From NCBI GenBank assembly GCA_905182995.1, contig CAJJDP010000067.1, positions 135,679-199,678 on the forward strand: a DNA stretch of 64,000 bases, given 5' to 3'. The position numbers and the translations under genes were made by a program. Below, in pieces: positions 1-12,378 of this stretch. The notes beneath the pieces were generated by a model. It saw only the letters and a program-made list of their open reading frames with translations, had not been told where the DNA came from and did no database searches. The DNA is from Paramecium octaurelia. Taxonomy: Eukaryota; Ciliophora; Oligohymenophorea; Peniculida; Parameciidae. How positions within the stretch are numbered: the stretch's first letter is position 1; every line of letters starts with the position of its first letter.

Positions 1-1608
1 ATATGGATGATAGATAAATATTTTCTGTCGATAATTACAATTTCCCCAAGAAAGATTTCTAATATTTAAAAGGGTTAGGTGTGAGATACATTCCTTTGTT
101 AGATGTGGCTGTTGGAGTAAAATATGGGACTAAAGACCAAGGTTACAAAAAAGGAACAGAATATGATGTTTTTTTGTATTCACCATATACTGGATATCGC
201 TTTTAGGGTTATGTTTGGCCAGGTGATTCCTATTTTCCTGATTTCTTTCATCCAAATATCAGCTAATATTGGAATGAGATGCATGAACATTTATACGAAT
301 AAGTGGAATTTGATGGACTATGGGTTGATATGAATGAACCAGCTAATTTCTGTGAAGGAGAATGCAATTGGAGTAATCATCATCGTGATCATCCTAAGAG
401 GGAAGACAAATTGAATTAGGAAATCACATTTCCATACATCCCAGGAGAAATACCATTAGCTAATAAAACATTACCTCCTCATTTGTTACATCATGGACAA
501 TATTTACATAAGGATGTTCATAATCTCTATGGAATCATGGATTCTTACTATACTTATTAGGCTTAAAAAGCGTTGGGGAAGGTACAACCATTTCAGATTA
601 CCAGATCCACATTTCCAGGTACTGGTAAATATGCTTAACATTGGACAGGAGATAATGGAGCATCATGGGATTTCCTTTATTTATCTTTGGGACAGGTATT
701 TTAATTTTAAATATTCGGAATTCCAATGGTTGGAGCTGATGTTTGCGGATTTATGGGTGACACAAACGATAAGCTCTGTTGTAGGTGGATTTAGTTGGCC
801 TTCTTTTACCCCTTTTTCAGAAACCATAATAATGATTTATCAAAACCATAAGAGTTCTTCAATCTCGGAGTTCATGTTGTTTAATCTGCTTAAAAGAATA
901 TCCATCTTAGATATACATTATTGAAATGGTTTTATTCTGTTTTCATTCGAGAGTAAAATCATGGCTCAAGTATAATATAATAAATAACTACTAGTAATAA
1001 ACCCCTTGTTTTTCATCTTCCCTGAGGATTACCTTACATATAGAGATTTTGTGATGGATACTCAATTATTAATTGGTGAAGAGTTAATGGGTGCTCCAAT
1101 TCTCAAAGAAGGAGTGACAAGAATAGCCTATTTTCCAGATTCAAATTGGTATGACTTAATTACTGGATTGGAATTGAAGGGCAAGTAGGATCACACTCTG
1201 TATTGTTCGTACAATGAAATAGTGCCAATATTTATCAGAAGTGGATACTTAGTGATACAAAATACAAAAGAGATCATTAAAAATCTGAAATCCTTAGATA
1301 ATCATTATAGGATTATTGCAGCTCCAATCAATTCAGAAGCAAAAGGAGTGTTTGCAGATTTGGAAAATTTTGAGGATGAAGAGAAAGCACTTGAAGCTTA
1401 ACTCATTAATTTCAAATTAGTAGTCGAGGAGCAAAGTGTGAGGATTAGTATTTCCAAAAGTCACTCAGAACTAATAATTGATGAAATACTAATTTATGGA
1501 TTAGAATGTTCGTATAAGCAGTGTACATCTGGGTATTATAAATACAACTCAGTATTCAAGGGTCCATTTAACTTGGGATAAGATAAAACTGAATTAGTGC
1601 TTAAATGA
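1..1608 (+). CDS. GH31 family alpha-glucosidase, 3' part
   Basis: Glycoside hydrolase family 31, releasing terminal alpha-linked glucose, probably lysosomal or secreted. The reading frame is open at the left edge (first full codon at base 3), so the 5' end lies outside the window. The stretch WVDMNEPANF carries the catalytic Asp nucleophile, and HWTGDN carries the acid/base Asp. The family segments MDDRQIF, IPLLDVAVG, FGIPMVGADVCGF and LMGAPIL follow in the usual order. One 25-nt intron at 970-994 must be removed to keep frame. The stop is TGA at 1606-1608. Several in-frame TAA/TAG codons fall where Gln is acceptable, which supports the ciliate code. Confidence 0.9.
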
Positions 1609-1679
1609 TGTATTTTTGTTCAATATCTAGATTTACTTTATAATTTGACGTCGAAGATATTTTATTAAATAAATATATA

Positions 1680-3334
1680 TCATCTTTTATGGTGCTTCTT
1701 GTGGTGTCTATCCTTTTTATGTCTATGCTTTTTGTGCTTCTTCCTTTTAGATCTACTTCTACTAGAATCTGAAGATGAATCAGACGATGAGTCACTATCA
1801 GAATCAGAAGAACTACTGCTTTCTGGTACTTTTTATTTGATTTCAACTGGCTTTGTAAGAGTTGGTTAAACTAATTAGGGTGGTTATTGGATTTATTATT
1901 ATTATTGTTATTGTTGTTGAGTTGATTATGGCATTTATTCAGTGATTCCCCATCTCAATTCCTCTTAGAACTTTTCAACATAAGCATAATCAACTAATTT
2001 TAATTTGAGTTTTTCATTTTTATACTCAAATACCTTGTTTCTGTCATTGATTAATCTTTTAGCATCTCTCTCATTTTCATATCTAACAAATGCTACATTT
2101 CTGGTATTACCTGTTTGACGATCAATTGGAATTTTCAATTCTTTTATTTTGCCTTCCTTTCTAAATAATTCCATCAATTCCAAATGACTAGCTTTTTCAG
2201 GTAAATTCTTTATCAGAATTGTATCTTCAATGGCTCCTGATAACGTAGCCTTCAACTCTTCTTGACTCATCTTTCCCTTGTTGATTCGTTCCAATTGTTT
2301 TAAGTCATTTCGTAACTTCTCAATTTTATCTTTCAACCACTTCTTACAATCATCATAAGATATTAACACTTAATATATTCTGGTACTCTTAGCAAACTTA
2401 ATCTTGTCTTCATTAGCCAAAACCACTGGTAAATGGGGTTCAACAAATTATTCATTATGAAAAGTGCCTCCCTTCGAACCCAAATCAACTAAACACACTT
2501 ATGATTAATTATTGATAAAAATAGCTGCATGTCTCCTGGATATAGAAGGATGTGCCAAATGAACATGATTTCTTTGATGAGATCCGAAATATAAGAAGGC
2601 TGAATGTTTCATTTCAATTTTAGGCAAATTCTCCCCCTCTATTTATTAATTTTATGTATTTACCTTTCAAAACCTTCAACTCCACCTTAGGAATCATCTT
2701 TGACTCTTATTCAATTGGAAATGTCATCAATAACCACTTGTCTTGATCCTCGTAATTATTAATGTCAGTTCTGATTTGTTCGAGTAATCTTCCTATTTAG
2801 TTCTGACCCTTTCCATCCACTACTCCCCAATACTGATTGCTTGGAGTGGAATGTGTAAATGTGTGAATCAATTAATAGTTATTTGTGGCTCTCAATGAAT
2901 CTCTGATGTCGGCATTCCTCCTGAACTTATCACGCAACAACACCTCCATTATTCGCAGTCTTTGTTTCGTCCAATGTGGGGGATCATCTATATGCTAGGC
3001 TATCTGATAGACTTCCTGAACTGATTATGCCTATTTCACTCACAATTCATATTTACATTCACAAATTTCTATCTCATTTCCTCATCCTGGGTTCTTGCAG
3101 ATTAATATGCAGCATAGACTGAATTATATATCAATCCCTATATTAATCAATTGACTTCTCTACCTAGTAATAAACAGCACAAGGATATTCATTCGCCAAA
3201 AATTCAAATTGATCTGTAAAGGATTCAATTCTTTCCATCCTCTATTTTCGAAACAGAAAGTCAGCCTGCTCCTCGTATCTCTAGAGCTCAGCCTGAAATT
3301 AGGCATTCTTTTCCATTTAAGCAAAAAGAGACAT
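1680..3334 (-). CDS. NADAR-FHA-RRM fusion with Ser/Asp and Lys/His-rich tail
   Basis: Predicted 525 aa; introns at 2639-2663, 3031-3056 and 3138-3163. Residues about 40-175 match the NADAR/YbiA (DUF1768) fold: FLANEYPCAVYY, SVYAAYQSART, HWTKQRLRIM, YWGVVDGKGQNQIGRLL. NADAR proteins act on ADP-ribose-type substrates, including removal of ADP-ribose from guanosine. Residues about 222-295 are an FHA domain (FGSHQRNHVHL, PSISRRHA, DLGSKGGTF), which binds phosphothreonine. Residues about 344-425 are an RRM (TILIKNLP, NVAFVRYE). A poly-Gln run, an acidic Ser tract and a Lys/His tail follow, as in splicing-speckle proteins. A role in RNA or DNA de-ADP-ribosylation within RNA processing is inference. 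The three domains are each clear, and joining them needs no stop-codon readthrough. Confidence 0.82.
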
Positions 3335-3494
3335 CCTATATAAATATTTTATAATAATATTTATTGTATTATTGATATTTTTACATCATTAATATTTACG
3401 ATTTCTTAGTAAACACATGAAATATTAGATTGAAAATCTCAAATTTATTTCTTAAATTAAATAATTTTATAAGTCTATATTTATTGCAATTACA

Positions 3495-4366
3495 ATGGAA
3501 AATTTATTGTTATCTCCTAATACAGGAAGGACTTATTCTCTTATTAAAAATATTGGAGAAGGTGAGTATGGGACTGTGTGGCTTGTCCAAAGAGATGATC
3601 AATGTATTCTTTTCAATAAATTCTAGTGTTTTTTGCTTGTAAATTGCTGAAGCCTAAATTTGAAGTTTGGAGTATTGAAAAAAGCAAGAAATTCGAAGAA
3701 AGAGCCAAACAAGAAATACAAACTTTGATCAAAAGTACTCATGCTAATGTGGTCAGATACGAAGAGTGGTTTTAGATATAAGTTTCTGAAAATTTGAATC
3801 GATACATAATATCCGAATATTGTGAAGGTGATACCCTGTAAAAATTTTTGGAATCCAAAAAAAAATTAAGCGAAAATGATGCTTTGTATATTATGAGACA
3901 ATTGGCCGATGGATTACAATATATGCATAATCAAAAGGTTATTCACAGAGATGTTAAACCTGCTAACATTATGTTCAAATAGGGAGTGCCAAAGTATATA
4001 GATTTTGGATTTGCTAAGTATATTGAAGAGGAGAGGATAGATCAAATACAAACTGTGGATGTAGGTTCTCCTTAATATATGGCTCCTGAATTATTGGATG
4101 AAAGTGGCTATTACAATTAAAAAGTGGATGTATGGGCTTTGGGAATTATTTTCTATTAATTACTTGTGGGTCAATTTCCATGGAATATAGAATTAGCTAC
4201 TACATATTAGATGATCTTAAATATAATTTATGATGATGAAACTGTAAATTTTCCACCAGAGATTCCTATTTCAAAAAGACTGAAAGATGCTATCACTTAA
4301 ATGCTAAAACTCAATTCTGATGATAGAATAGATAGCAATAAATTATTTTTGATATTATAAAATTGA
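3495..4366 (+). CDS. Ser/Thr protein kinase, ULK/Aurora-like
   Basis: A 282-aa protein that is almost only a kinase domain. It has the glycine loop GEGEYGTVW, the ATP-binding Lys in ACKLL, the catalytic loop HRDVKPAN, DFG, and activation-segment end MAPE. A 23-nt intron at 3604-3626 lies just after the glycine loop. Removing it joins the loop to the Lys strand in frame. The GSPQYMAPELL and KVDVWALGIIFYQLLVG segments resemble the large ciliate expansion of ULK/ATG1-like and Aurora-like kinases, so the substrate cannot be predicted. The stop lies only 3 nt from the stop of the convergent RTF1 gene. Confidence 0.9.
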
Positions 4367-4369
4367 TAA

Positions 4370-5741
4370 TCATTCCAAAATCATCATTGTATCTATTATA
4401 TTATCAATTGGAAGTTCCCTATTATGCATATTAAGGATTTTTGCTTTAAATTATTCACTGCCATCAATTGTTTTTACGTTTGGATATTGTCTAATGTATT
4501 TTTAATCTAATTATTTCTAATAATCATGATTAATAGAAAATTTTGCAATTTATTTGGTTTATTTTATCACTTGTTACTATTCGACTTGTTGAGGTTACCT
4601 TTTTGGTGGTTCTACTTTTTGACTTTGAGTTTCTTTAAATTGTTTGAGGAGTTATTCGATCTTCTTAAGCTCTTCATTCAAGTGGACATTCTCTTCAGCC
4701 TTTTCCCTATTTTATCTTTAGTATCTCAAGATTTTGCTGGTTTCTTCTTGTTTTAATTATTTTTTTTCTGTTTCGCCTTCTCCAGGATCTTGTAAATCTG
4801 CTATGAATTCCTCTCCTTATTCAATGATGGATCTGTTGGTAGATATAAGATTTTTGATAAAATTCTAGTAGACTGGTAAATCTCTAAAATGAATATTGGA
4901 TTTAGGATTTTGGATCCACTTAGTTAGATTGTGGTTGATTCTTTCTTTGATTTGATCATCTGTTAATTTGGAAGTCGATTTAATAATATCTCTAGTTAAA
5001 ATAAATTTATGGCATTTACCTCTCCTTTCTTGATAGATATTCCTTACTGGGAATTTGAATTCCATTTTCTTCGCATCTTTTTTGCCATACAACAAACTCT
5101 TGTTTTTGAATTTATTGATTGGAAATGAGAGTAATATGTCTTAATTTAGCATCCTTTACCTCTCCAAACTATAACTTCAGCAATTTATAGGTTTGAGTCT
5201 ATTCTAGTTGATAGGATTTCTCTCCTTCGACAACAGCCAAAACCTAGGCAATTGCATAACTCTATTCCTTTCTTCTGATGAGGTTGGGTTCATTGATTTT
5301 AACAAAAGACCCTTCAATGACATTATCGCAATAATGCTTCATCAAAAGGTAATAAATTTGATCTCTTTTGAGTTGTGCATTTTGGATCAATTTAAAGTAA
5401 GTGTCTAATTGCTCATTATTGGGTTCTACCATGATGGGTTTCTCTTCGACTTTTTACTCAAATTGTGGCTCTTCTTTTTGAAATTCATTTTCAGATTATA
5501 AAGAGTCAGATGACTCGGAATCACTAGAAATCTTCTCTAGATTCACTTTTTAATTCTAAGGATTTTGTGTTTATGAATTTGACAAGAGAATTGATCTTTT
5601 GTATTCTTCCTCCTCTTTTTGTTTTCTAATTTCAGCCCAAGCCTTTTCCTTTTCTAACTCTGTTCTGGCTTTCAGAAACATAGTTTGTTAGGCTGGAGTC
5701 ATCTCATTGAAATCATAAGGAAGATTTTATTATTTAGACAT
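4370..5741 (-). CDS. RTF1: RTF1, Paf1-complex subunit (Plus3 domain)
   Basis: A 447-aa protein with a central Plus3 domain: LDTYFKLIQNAQLKRDQIYYL, then DNVIEGSFVKINEPN, SYAIAQVLAVVEGEKSYQL, LRHITLISNQQIQKQEFVVW and DDQIKERINHNLTK. This order is typical of Rtf1, which couples RNA polymerase II elongation to histone H2B ubiquitination. A charged coiled C-terminal half follows. One 28-nt intron lies at 4992-5019. The first ATG lies only 13 nt after the stop of the upstream same-strand gene. An in-frame Met at codon 14 is an alternative start, since the first residues carry no domain. Confidence 0.85.
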
Positions 5742-5754
5742 AATTTAATAATAA

Positions 5755-7467
5755 TCATTTTTTATTTGGTTTGTTCAACTTCTTGGCATTCTTATCCTTA
5801 GCCTAAGCTCCATATTTTTATTTTAATTTGGCTGTCACCTCCTAATCAATATCATCTTCAATTTCCCCATCACTAACATCATCATCCTCCTTGTCTTGAA
5901 TTCTAACTCTAATATTTCTACTAACATTCTCTGGTTTGATGTCTATAACATAAACAATAATAATAAACTGTTATCTCTTAAATTCAAATTGATGAATTGA
6001 TCAATATGTTCCTTATTGAAATCCTTCCAAGTCTATTTGAAATCCTAAGCACGATAAGAGGCATCATTCTTAATCAATTGCAAAATGAGTTTCATCTTCT
6101 CAACAACCTAAGACAATCCATCTACTAAAGTTTCATCAGAAATCACAATATTAGGTTTTCCTTCTAATTTAAAGAACTCCAATTTCTCATACAAATGTTC
6201 AATACCAGCCTTGACATTAACTAAAATCTTCTGGACTCTCTCATATTTCAATTTGGTCCTTTCACATTTGTTAATTGCATTATTCACATTGTTTTCAATC
6301 TATCATACAATATTTAATTTACTTCATCAATCTACTTTCTTGTTAATGCTTCTCCTCCCTCATACTTTAAATCATTCAAATGATCTCTCAATTTCTATCT
6401 TTCAGTTACTAATTATTCTATCTTATCCTAATACTCCCCCTTAAGATCACTCAATGATTTGCTCGTCTCATCCTAACTAGTGAACTTTTAAATGATATCA
6501 TTCACATCTCTGAATCCAGTGGCTTCCTTCAACTTATGAAATGCCTCTTCATAATCAGCCAACTTCTATTTCTAGATATTTGTATCCACATTTGGATTGG
6601 ATGACTCCTAAATAGGAATATTCGATGTATTATATTCCACCTAAGTCTATACATTATCCTTTTCTCTTTTCTCCAACTTCTATATAACCTTCTCTCTCTC
6701 CTCAATTGCCTTTCTCTTTGCATCCAAATAAGTCTTTCTCAATTCCCTCACTGCTGCCTTCTTGTGTTCATACTTCTTCAACTCAGCCTGAGCCAACTCC
6801 TTTGCATGAGTGGCATCGTGAGCCAATAACAATAGCTCCTCATAATCATGCTCCTTTCCTTTCAATGATCTTTCAATAGCTGCTAATTAATTATCATATC
6901 CAACTCTTTCTTCCTTCAATCTCTTCACTATTTATTCGTATGTTTTTCTAATTGATTATGCCTCATTATATTTGATCATGACTTTATCCAAGTTATTTTC
7001 CAATATTCGAATTTATCTCATCAGAGGTGATTCTTCTGGAACTCCAAATTTAGTGTCACTTACCTCATTCAATTTGTCCTGCAACTGAATCAATCTTTCT
7101 TTTTTGGCTTTTGTTAAGTGTTTGGCATCATCCAATTTACGTCTCCAATAATTCTCATCTTTTATGTCTCCAGACCAAGATATGAATGCCCCTTATGTCT
7201 TTGCTAAAGAAGCACTTGCACCCTACTATTTGCAAACTCATATACTCTTTTATTTGCAATTAACTCATCTTACAGTTTCTTCAAATCTCTATTCTCCTTT
7301 TTTAATTGTTCAATGATTTCATTGTTCTTACGCTTAGTCTCCTCGGCATTATTATAAAAATTCTTTCTATCAGCATCAAGAAGTCCAGATTTTTTAATCT
7401 AATGTTCCAACTCCTCCTCAATTGAACGTAGATTTTATTAACTTTTTGCTGTTTGAACCCTCGACAT
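5755..7467 (-). CDS. ODA10: Outer dynein arm docking protein, ODA10/CCDC151 (ODAD3) family
   Basis: A 546-aa coiled-coil protein with introns at 5943-5968, 6300-6322 and 7223-7245. Landmarks shared with animal CCDC151 in the same order are LLDADRKNFYNNAEETKRKN near the start, YWRRKLDDAKHL, RILENNLDKVMIKYNEA, a DYEELLLLAHDATHAKELA stretch, ATGFRDVNDIIQKF, DLKYEGGEALTRKQ and KAGIEHLYEKL. The family helps assemble and dock outer dynein arms in motile cilia, expected in a swimming ciliate. The related CCDC114 family shares some of these segments, so the exact paralogue carries some doubt. The end of the first intron may be 3 nt earlier (7226) because two AGs are possible. Confidence 0.75.
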
Positions 7468-7527
7468 TTTTAATTAAATTTATAAACATATATTTTCAAT
7501 CCACATTTCATTCACCTATATATCTTA

Positions 7528-8046
7528 ATGGGAACTCTCTACTCAATATTATTTACCCCTCCTCCCCCCTTAATTTTAATGATTGGTTTGCCCAAATCTG
7601 GAAAAAGAACTCTATTAAATGAAATTTCTTGTAAATTCAAACATACTCCAATTTACTCAGGAGACCTAATAACTGCATTGAAGTATTCTAAATTCAATCT
7701 TCTCTGTTTCCACAACATAGAAGACAACTCAATCCAAAATCATTTGAATGGTGCTTTTCTTAAAGTAGACGCTCTTATCTTTGTAATAGATTCATCAAAC
7801 CTGTCAGATTTAAACAAATCTCATATGCTTTTGCACTATCACTTAAATTAATTCAAATGGATGCCAATTCTTCTCATTATAAGTAAATATCATGAAGCAT
7901 AAAAAACCATATAAGAAATTGTTATATAGTTTGAACTAATCAAATTGAGATAACCGTGGTTTGTTCGAACCGTTGGATCTGATATATCTGATTTAGATGA
8001 AGGTTTAAACTGGCTATATGATTAAATTAAAAATATTAAATAATGA
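7528..8046 (+). CDS. Arf-like GTPase with degenerate nucleotide-binding motifs
   Basis: A 172-aa intronless ORF with the size and strand pattern of an Arf/Arl protein, starting Met-Gly (possible myristoylation). The P-loop reads GLPKSGKRT, so the Ser/Thr after the invariant Lys is Arg. The DxxG switch II motif is not recognisable, and the NKxD position is ISKYHE. The VIDSSNLSDLNKS segment matches the VVDS region of Arf proteins. GTP binding is therefore doubtful. It lies 118 nt upstream of a second Arf-like gene of identical length, so a tandem origin is possible. The first residues lie antisense to no known gene. Confidence 0.65.
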
Positions 8047-8164
8047 AATTTAAAGTACATGGTTCTTTTTCAGATTTAGTAATTTATTAATTCCTAATAG
8101 GAAATCACAGGATTTTAGTAATTTAAATAAGAAATTTATAAACCATTTCAAAATAATAATTTTT

Positions 8165-8683
8165 ATGGGAAATTATTTTACAAATAATTAAAATGTTTAA
8201 AAGTCAAACTTAATGATGGTAGGTTTAGACAATGCTGGAAAAACTACTATTTTATATCAATTACAAAGAAATAAAGTAGAAACATTAATACCAACAATTG
8301 GATTTAATCTAGAAAAAGCCTAATATAAGCAATATGAAATATTTGCTTGGGATATAGGAGGAGCAGATCCAAGGGTGTAAATTTATAAACCAAATGGATT
8401 AACTTATAATGGAATCATTTTTGTAGTCGATTGTAATGACAAGGATAGGTTTGAATGCACAGCAACCATATTTCATAGACTTTTAACCAAGGAGAATTTT
8501 AAAGAATTGCCTATTTTAATATTGGCCAATAAAAAAGATCTAATAAAAGTGAACTTACAAGAATTGACAAGAGACCTTATGCTTGAAAAATTAGCTAATA
8601 TTTGGCATATTCAACCTTGTTGTGCCGTCTCTAAAGAAGGAATTGAAGATGGACTAAAATGGATGTAAATGTAACTTAAGTGA
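8165..8683 (+). CDS. Arf/Arl family small GTPase
   Basis: A 172-aa intronless protein. It has an N-terminal MGN (myristoylation-type glycine), P-loop GLDNAGKTT, switch I PTIGFN, switch II WDIGGAD, the VVDCNDKDR strand and guanine-specificity motif NKKD. These are all Arf-family landmarks, so a membrane-trafficking role is likely. The Gln that normally follows WDxGG, needed for GTP hydrolysis, is Ala here, which could leave the protein slow to hydrolyse. It lies downstream of a more degenerate relative on the same strand. Confidence 0.85.
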
Positions 8684-8943
8684 TCTATAAATTTTAGTTA
8701 TTTTTAATATTATTATAATATAAAGACAAGAATATTGGGTTATAATAAGTTTTTTAAAAGAGAAAGTGCTAATTATTCAGAAAAAATGTTAGCTTTTAAA
8801 AATTAAATTCAATTCTTCATTCTTTTGATTTAATGTTTAGGATGGTTTTGAGGAGAATAAATAAGATGATAGAACTTCATATTCTTAAATAATTAAGAGT
8901 TTATCAGTTGACTGCTCAATAAAATTTATTTAAAATTTGAATA

Positions 8944-11900
8944 ATGAGCCGCGGCAATGAATTAGACGACTTGCTTTTCAAAAGAAGAGATTAAAATTCG
9001 AAACAGGGCGAAGACTTGAAATAGATAATAGAGAATATCCCTTATCCTCATGCAGATATAACGATAACCTCTTATAGTGAATTCTCTGACAACACACCAT
9101 AAAAATATCTCCATAAATTAGTGCATACAGAAAATACAGAGGTTTAACCTCAGAAGTTTAGGCGACATCGAACTTAAGTAGATGCCTATGCGACTGATAG
9201 CGAGGTTGAATAAAGGGAATTGAGATCCCAAAAAGTAGATTAAAAAAGAAAACCTCTTCAATAATAACCGATAAACCAATAAGAAATCAAACCTCCCTTG
9301 GTACCTCAACAACAATAATAACAATTATAAGATTTCTATGCATCAGGAGGATCTTACTTAGAATCAATGACCCCTTAACGAATGAACAAGATTGTAGATT
9401 GGTCAAAATAACATGTTACACCTGGTGATGCTAAAAATATCTTTCCACAAGTAATAGCTCCAAGCATTGAGTTTTCAAATGAAAATTCTCTATCTCTGTA
9501 ATTTAAGAATGTCGATCCAGAACCAAAAAAGCCATAAATTCTGTCTCATTAAAATCAAAATAATTAAAACTCTCGGCTCGAAAATAGAATCTGGGAAAAA
9601 TAGAAAAGGTACATGGAGAGTGAAATTCAAGGAATGAAGAAGTAATAAAGGAAATTAGAGAATGAAAATTTAGTATTAGCTTAGAAGCTTGAAGAGTAGG
9701 AGGAGATAACTAAATTACTATAAGAAAAGCATAAGGATTATTCATGTTTAGAAATATTACGAGGTAAATATTTGGAAGTGGCCAAATAATAAATGAAATA
9801 ATTGAAGTAATAATTGGAATTGAAAGATTAGAAATTAAGAGATTTAAATGAATAAACAAAAGGAATGATTGACAATGAAAAAAGAATGCAGGAAGCCATA
9901 GAATTAGAACTAAGAGAATTACATGCTTAATTGGATATCAAGGATCAAATGGTCAGAGCACTCAAAAATCAATAAAATAACGAAGATAATGAGAGATAAA
10001 AGGCCTTACAAGAATATGAGAAAACTATGAGTGATGGCAATAAATTCATTTCAAAACTGAAGAGTTAAATTGAAACTTAAATGAAAGCCTTAGAAGAGAA
10101 GGAATCAATCATCACATCATAGGATGCTTAGATTTAAAATCTATAAGTCAGGCTATTAAAGGAAGCTGAGTATAGAAAGTAAGATGAAAAAGTAATTAAT
10201 GAATTCAAATCCAAAGAAGCATTGCTCTATTAATAAGTGACTGGAAATACTATGCCAGAGGTACACAATAGGGCTATGGAAGAACTGTAAGCAGAGTGCA
10301 TAAATTAAAAGATTTTAATTTCCTAGCTACAAAGTTAATTAACTTAATAGATGTAAATGCATCAATTATAGCATATGAATTCCAATTCTTATAAGGAATG
10401 CGAATAATGCAAATTATGCAAAGATGAATTAGCAAATATCATATAAGAGTGTTCTCTAGAAGAAGAAGCTAAGACAATAGATGCTACTTAAAGTATAGCT
10501 CAAATTGCCAGAGAAGTTGTCACCCTTTTATTAACTAAGCAAAGGGAACAAATAGATCATGCCTTTTTATAGTATGAAGAATAAATTAAAGAGCAGGCTT
10601 AATAAATTGATTATTTTAAAGAATAAAATGATGAGGTTATGCAAGAGAACCAAAAGATCTCTGATTAAATTTAATTGGTTTTGGAGAAGAAAGAAGAGTA
10701 AGAATAATAAATATTTGAAGAGTATGAAAAACTAAGATAAATTAATTAAAATCTTTTGTCTGAAAGTAAAACTCTTAAATTAGAATTGGAATAAGTTAAA
10801 TAATAACTTAGAAATGAAACCTAAGCTCATTCTAATGAAATCTAATAGTTAAAGCATGAAATTTAAGTTAATAAATAATCCCTTTTGTAAGCTAAATAAA
10901 ATGAATCAAAGTTAGTTGTTCAACAAAGTTAATTAAAAAGTGAAGAAAAGATATTGATTAATCAGGAAATGGAAAATATGAAAACTGTTTTCTAAAATCA
11001 AATATAAGAACTATACAACAAGCTTCACAATCAAGATGAACAAATTTAAGAATTAACCAAAGAACTATATACAAAAAAAAAATAAATTGATGAAATGCAA
11101 TAGTAACAATCATCCATCAAGAAGCAAAGGAAAGAGAAAGAACAGAAAGAAAGCAAAGAACAAACCTAGCTTAAGACTTATGCTCAACAATTAAGTGATC
11201 TTAATGATGAGAAAAGTAAATTATTACAAAAGATTTAACATCTTGAATAATAATAAACTTATTAAACCAAAAGATTAGACGAAGAAAAACATGATAAATT
11301 AGAAAAATTAAATTAATAAATTAAAGAAAAGGACAAGAAGAACATAGATCTTTATAATTAAAATAGAACTCTTTAAACTTTATAAAAAGAACTTGATGAT
11401 TAAATTTCATCAATGAAGGATGAGCTTGAAAAATAAAAAAAATAAATTCAACTAAAAAACTCAGAAATTAAACAGTTATTGGAGTAGAATAAACAGTTAC
11501 AAGACAAAAATTAAGAAATTAATAATAGATTAAGTCTTCTCCAATAGTAAATGAATTAATTTGAAAATGAAATTAAACATTATGAATAGAGTCCTTAAAT
11601 ACCAGAGAAATTAAGATCCCAGGCTTCAGTGAGAAGCTTTGATAAAACTCCTCATGCTGTCATAGAATTAGTTGAAGGATTCAATTAATACTAATAGGAG
11701 TTTTATCACTTAAAGAAAATGTTTACTGAGAAGTTAAAAGCTTAAGAATAAGTATTTCATTTAATTTATATAGAATCTATTATCTCTGTAATAAACGAAT
11801 CAGTAAATTACCTAGTAAAATCTAAAATTGATTCAAGAAAATAATGCTTTAAAGGATGAAATATCATCAGCTAGCCATGGTAAAAATTATGAAGATAGAG

Positions 11901-12337
11901 GATCAGCTTAAACTGGGGATTCTCTTAACATTCGTTCCTTTTTGGATTAAGATCACAAAAAGACTCTTCCATGCAAGTCACCTGAATAACACTTTTCAAT
12001 TGTTGAATTGGTCTAACCTGAAATTATGTCAATTGAGGATACAATTATGATTTTCAAAGAGATTTTAAGACGATCAGTCAAATCAGTAGAAATGATTAAA
12101 ATGATTTGTCCTTTACCTGAAATTAAGGAATTATTGATGATCATTCTATAGGTGGAAGAAAAAATGCAATAGCAAAGTTAGGTTACTGCAAATAAAAAGT
12201 CAAAAATCATAAATTCGATTTTGGGAGCATCAAATATAAAACTGATAGATTAATCACGGAAAAAGAGTGCCTGTGGAGGAATGAGGGTTAAACAAAGTCA
12301 TAGAAGTGAGACAGGAGTAATTGAATTTTATGAATGA
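8944..12337 (+). CDS. Large coiled-coil protein, Gln-rich
   Basis: A 1123-aa protein with a single 22-nt intron at 11752-11773. The first ~210 residues are low-complexity, with several poly-Gln runs. From about residue 215 to 890 the sequence is almost continuous heptad-like coiled coil rich in Glu, Lys and Gln. The last ~230 residues are less regular. A pair of cysteines (CEQCKLCKDE) sits mid-protein. No catalytic domain is visible. Centrosomal, basal-body or Golgi scaffolds look like this, but family membership cannot be assigned from sequence alone. The gene is certain as an ORF because the frame is open for more than 3 kb without TGA. Confidence 0.8.
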
Positions 12338-12378
12338 TTTATAAATATATCTTTTATATAATTATCATATGTGATTGA

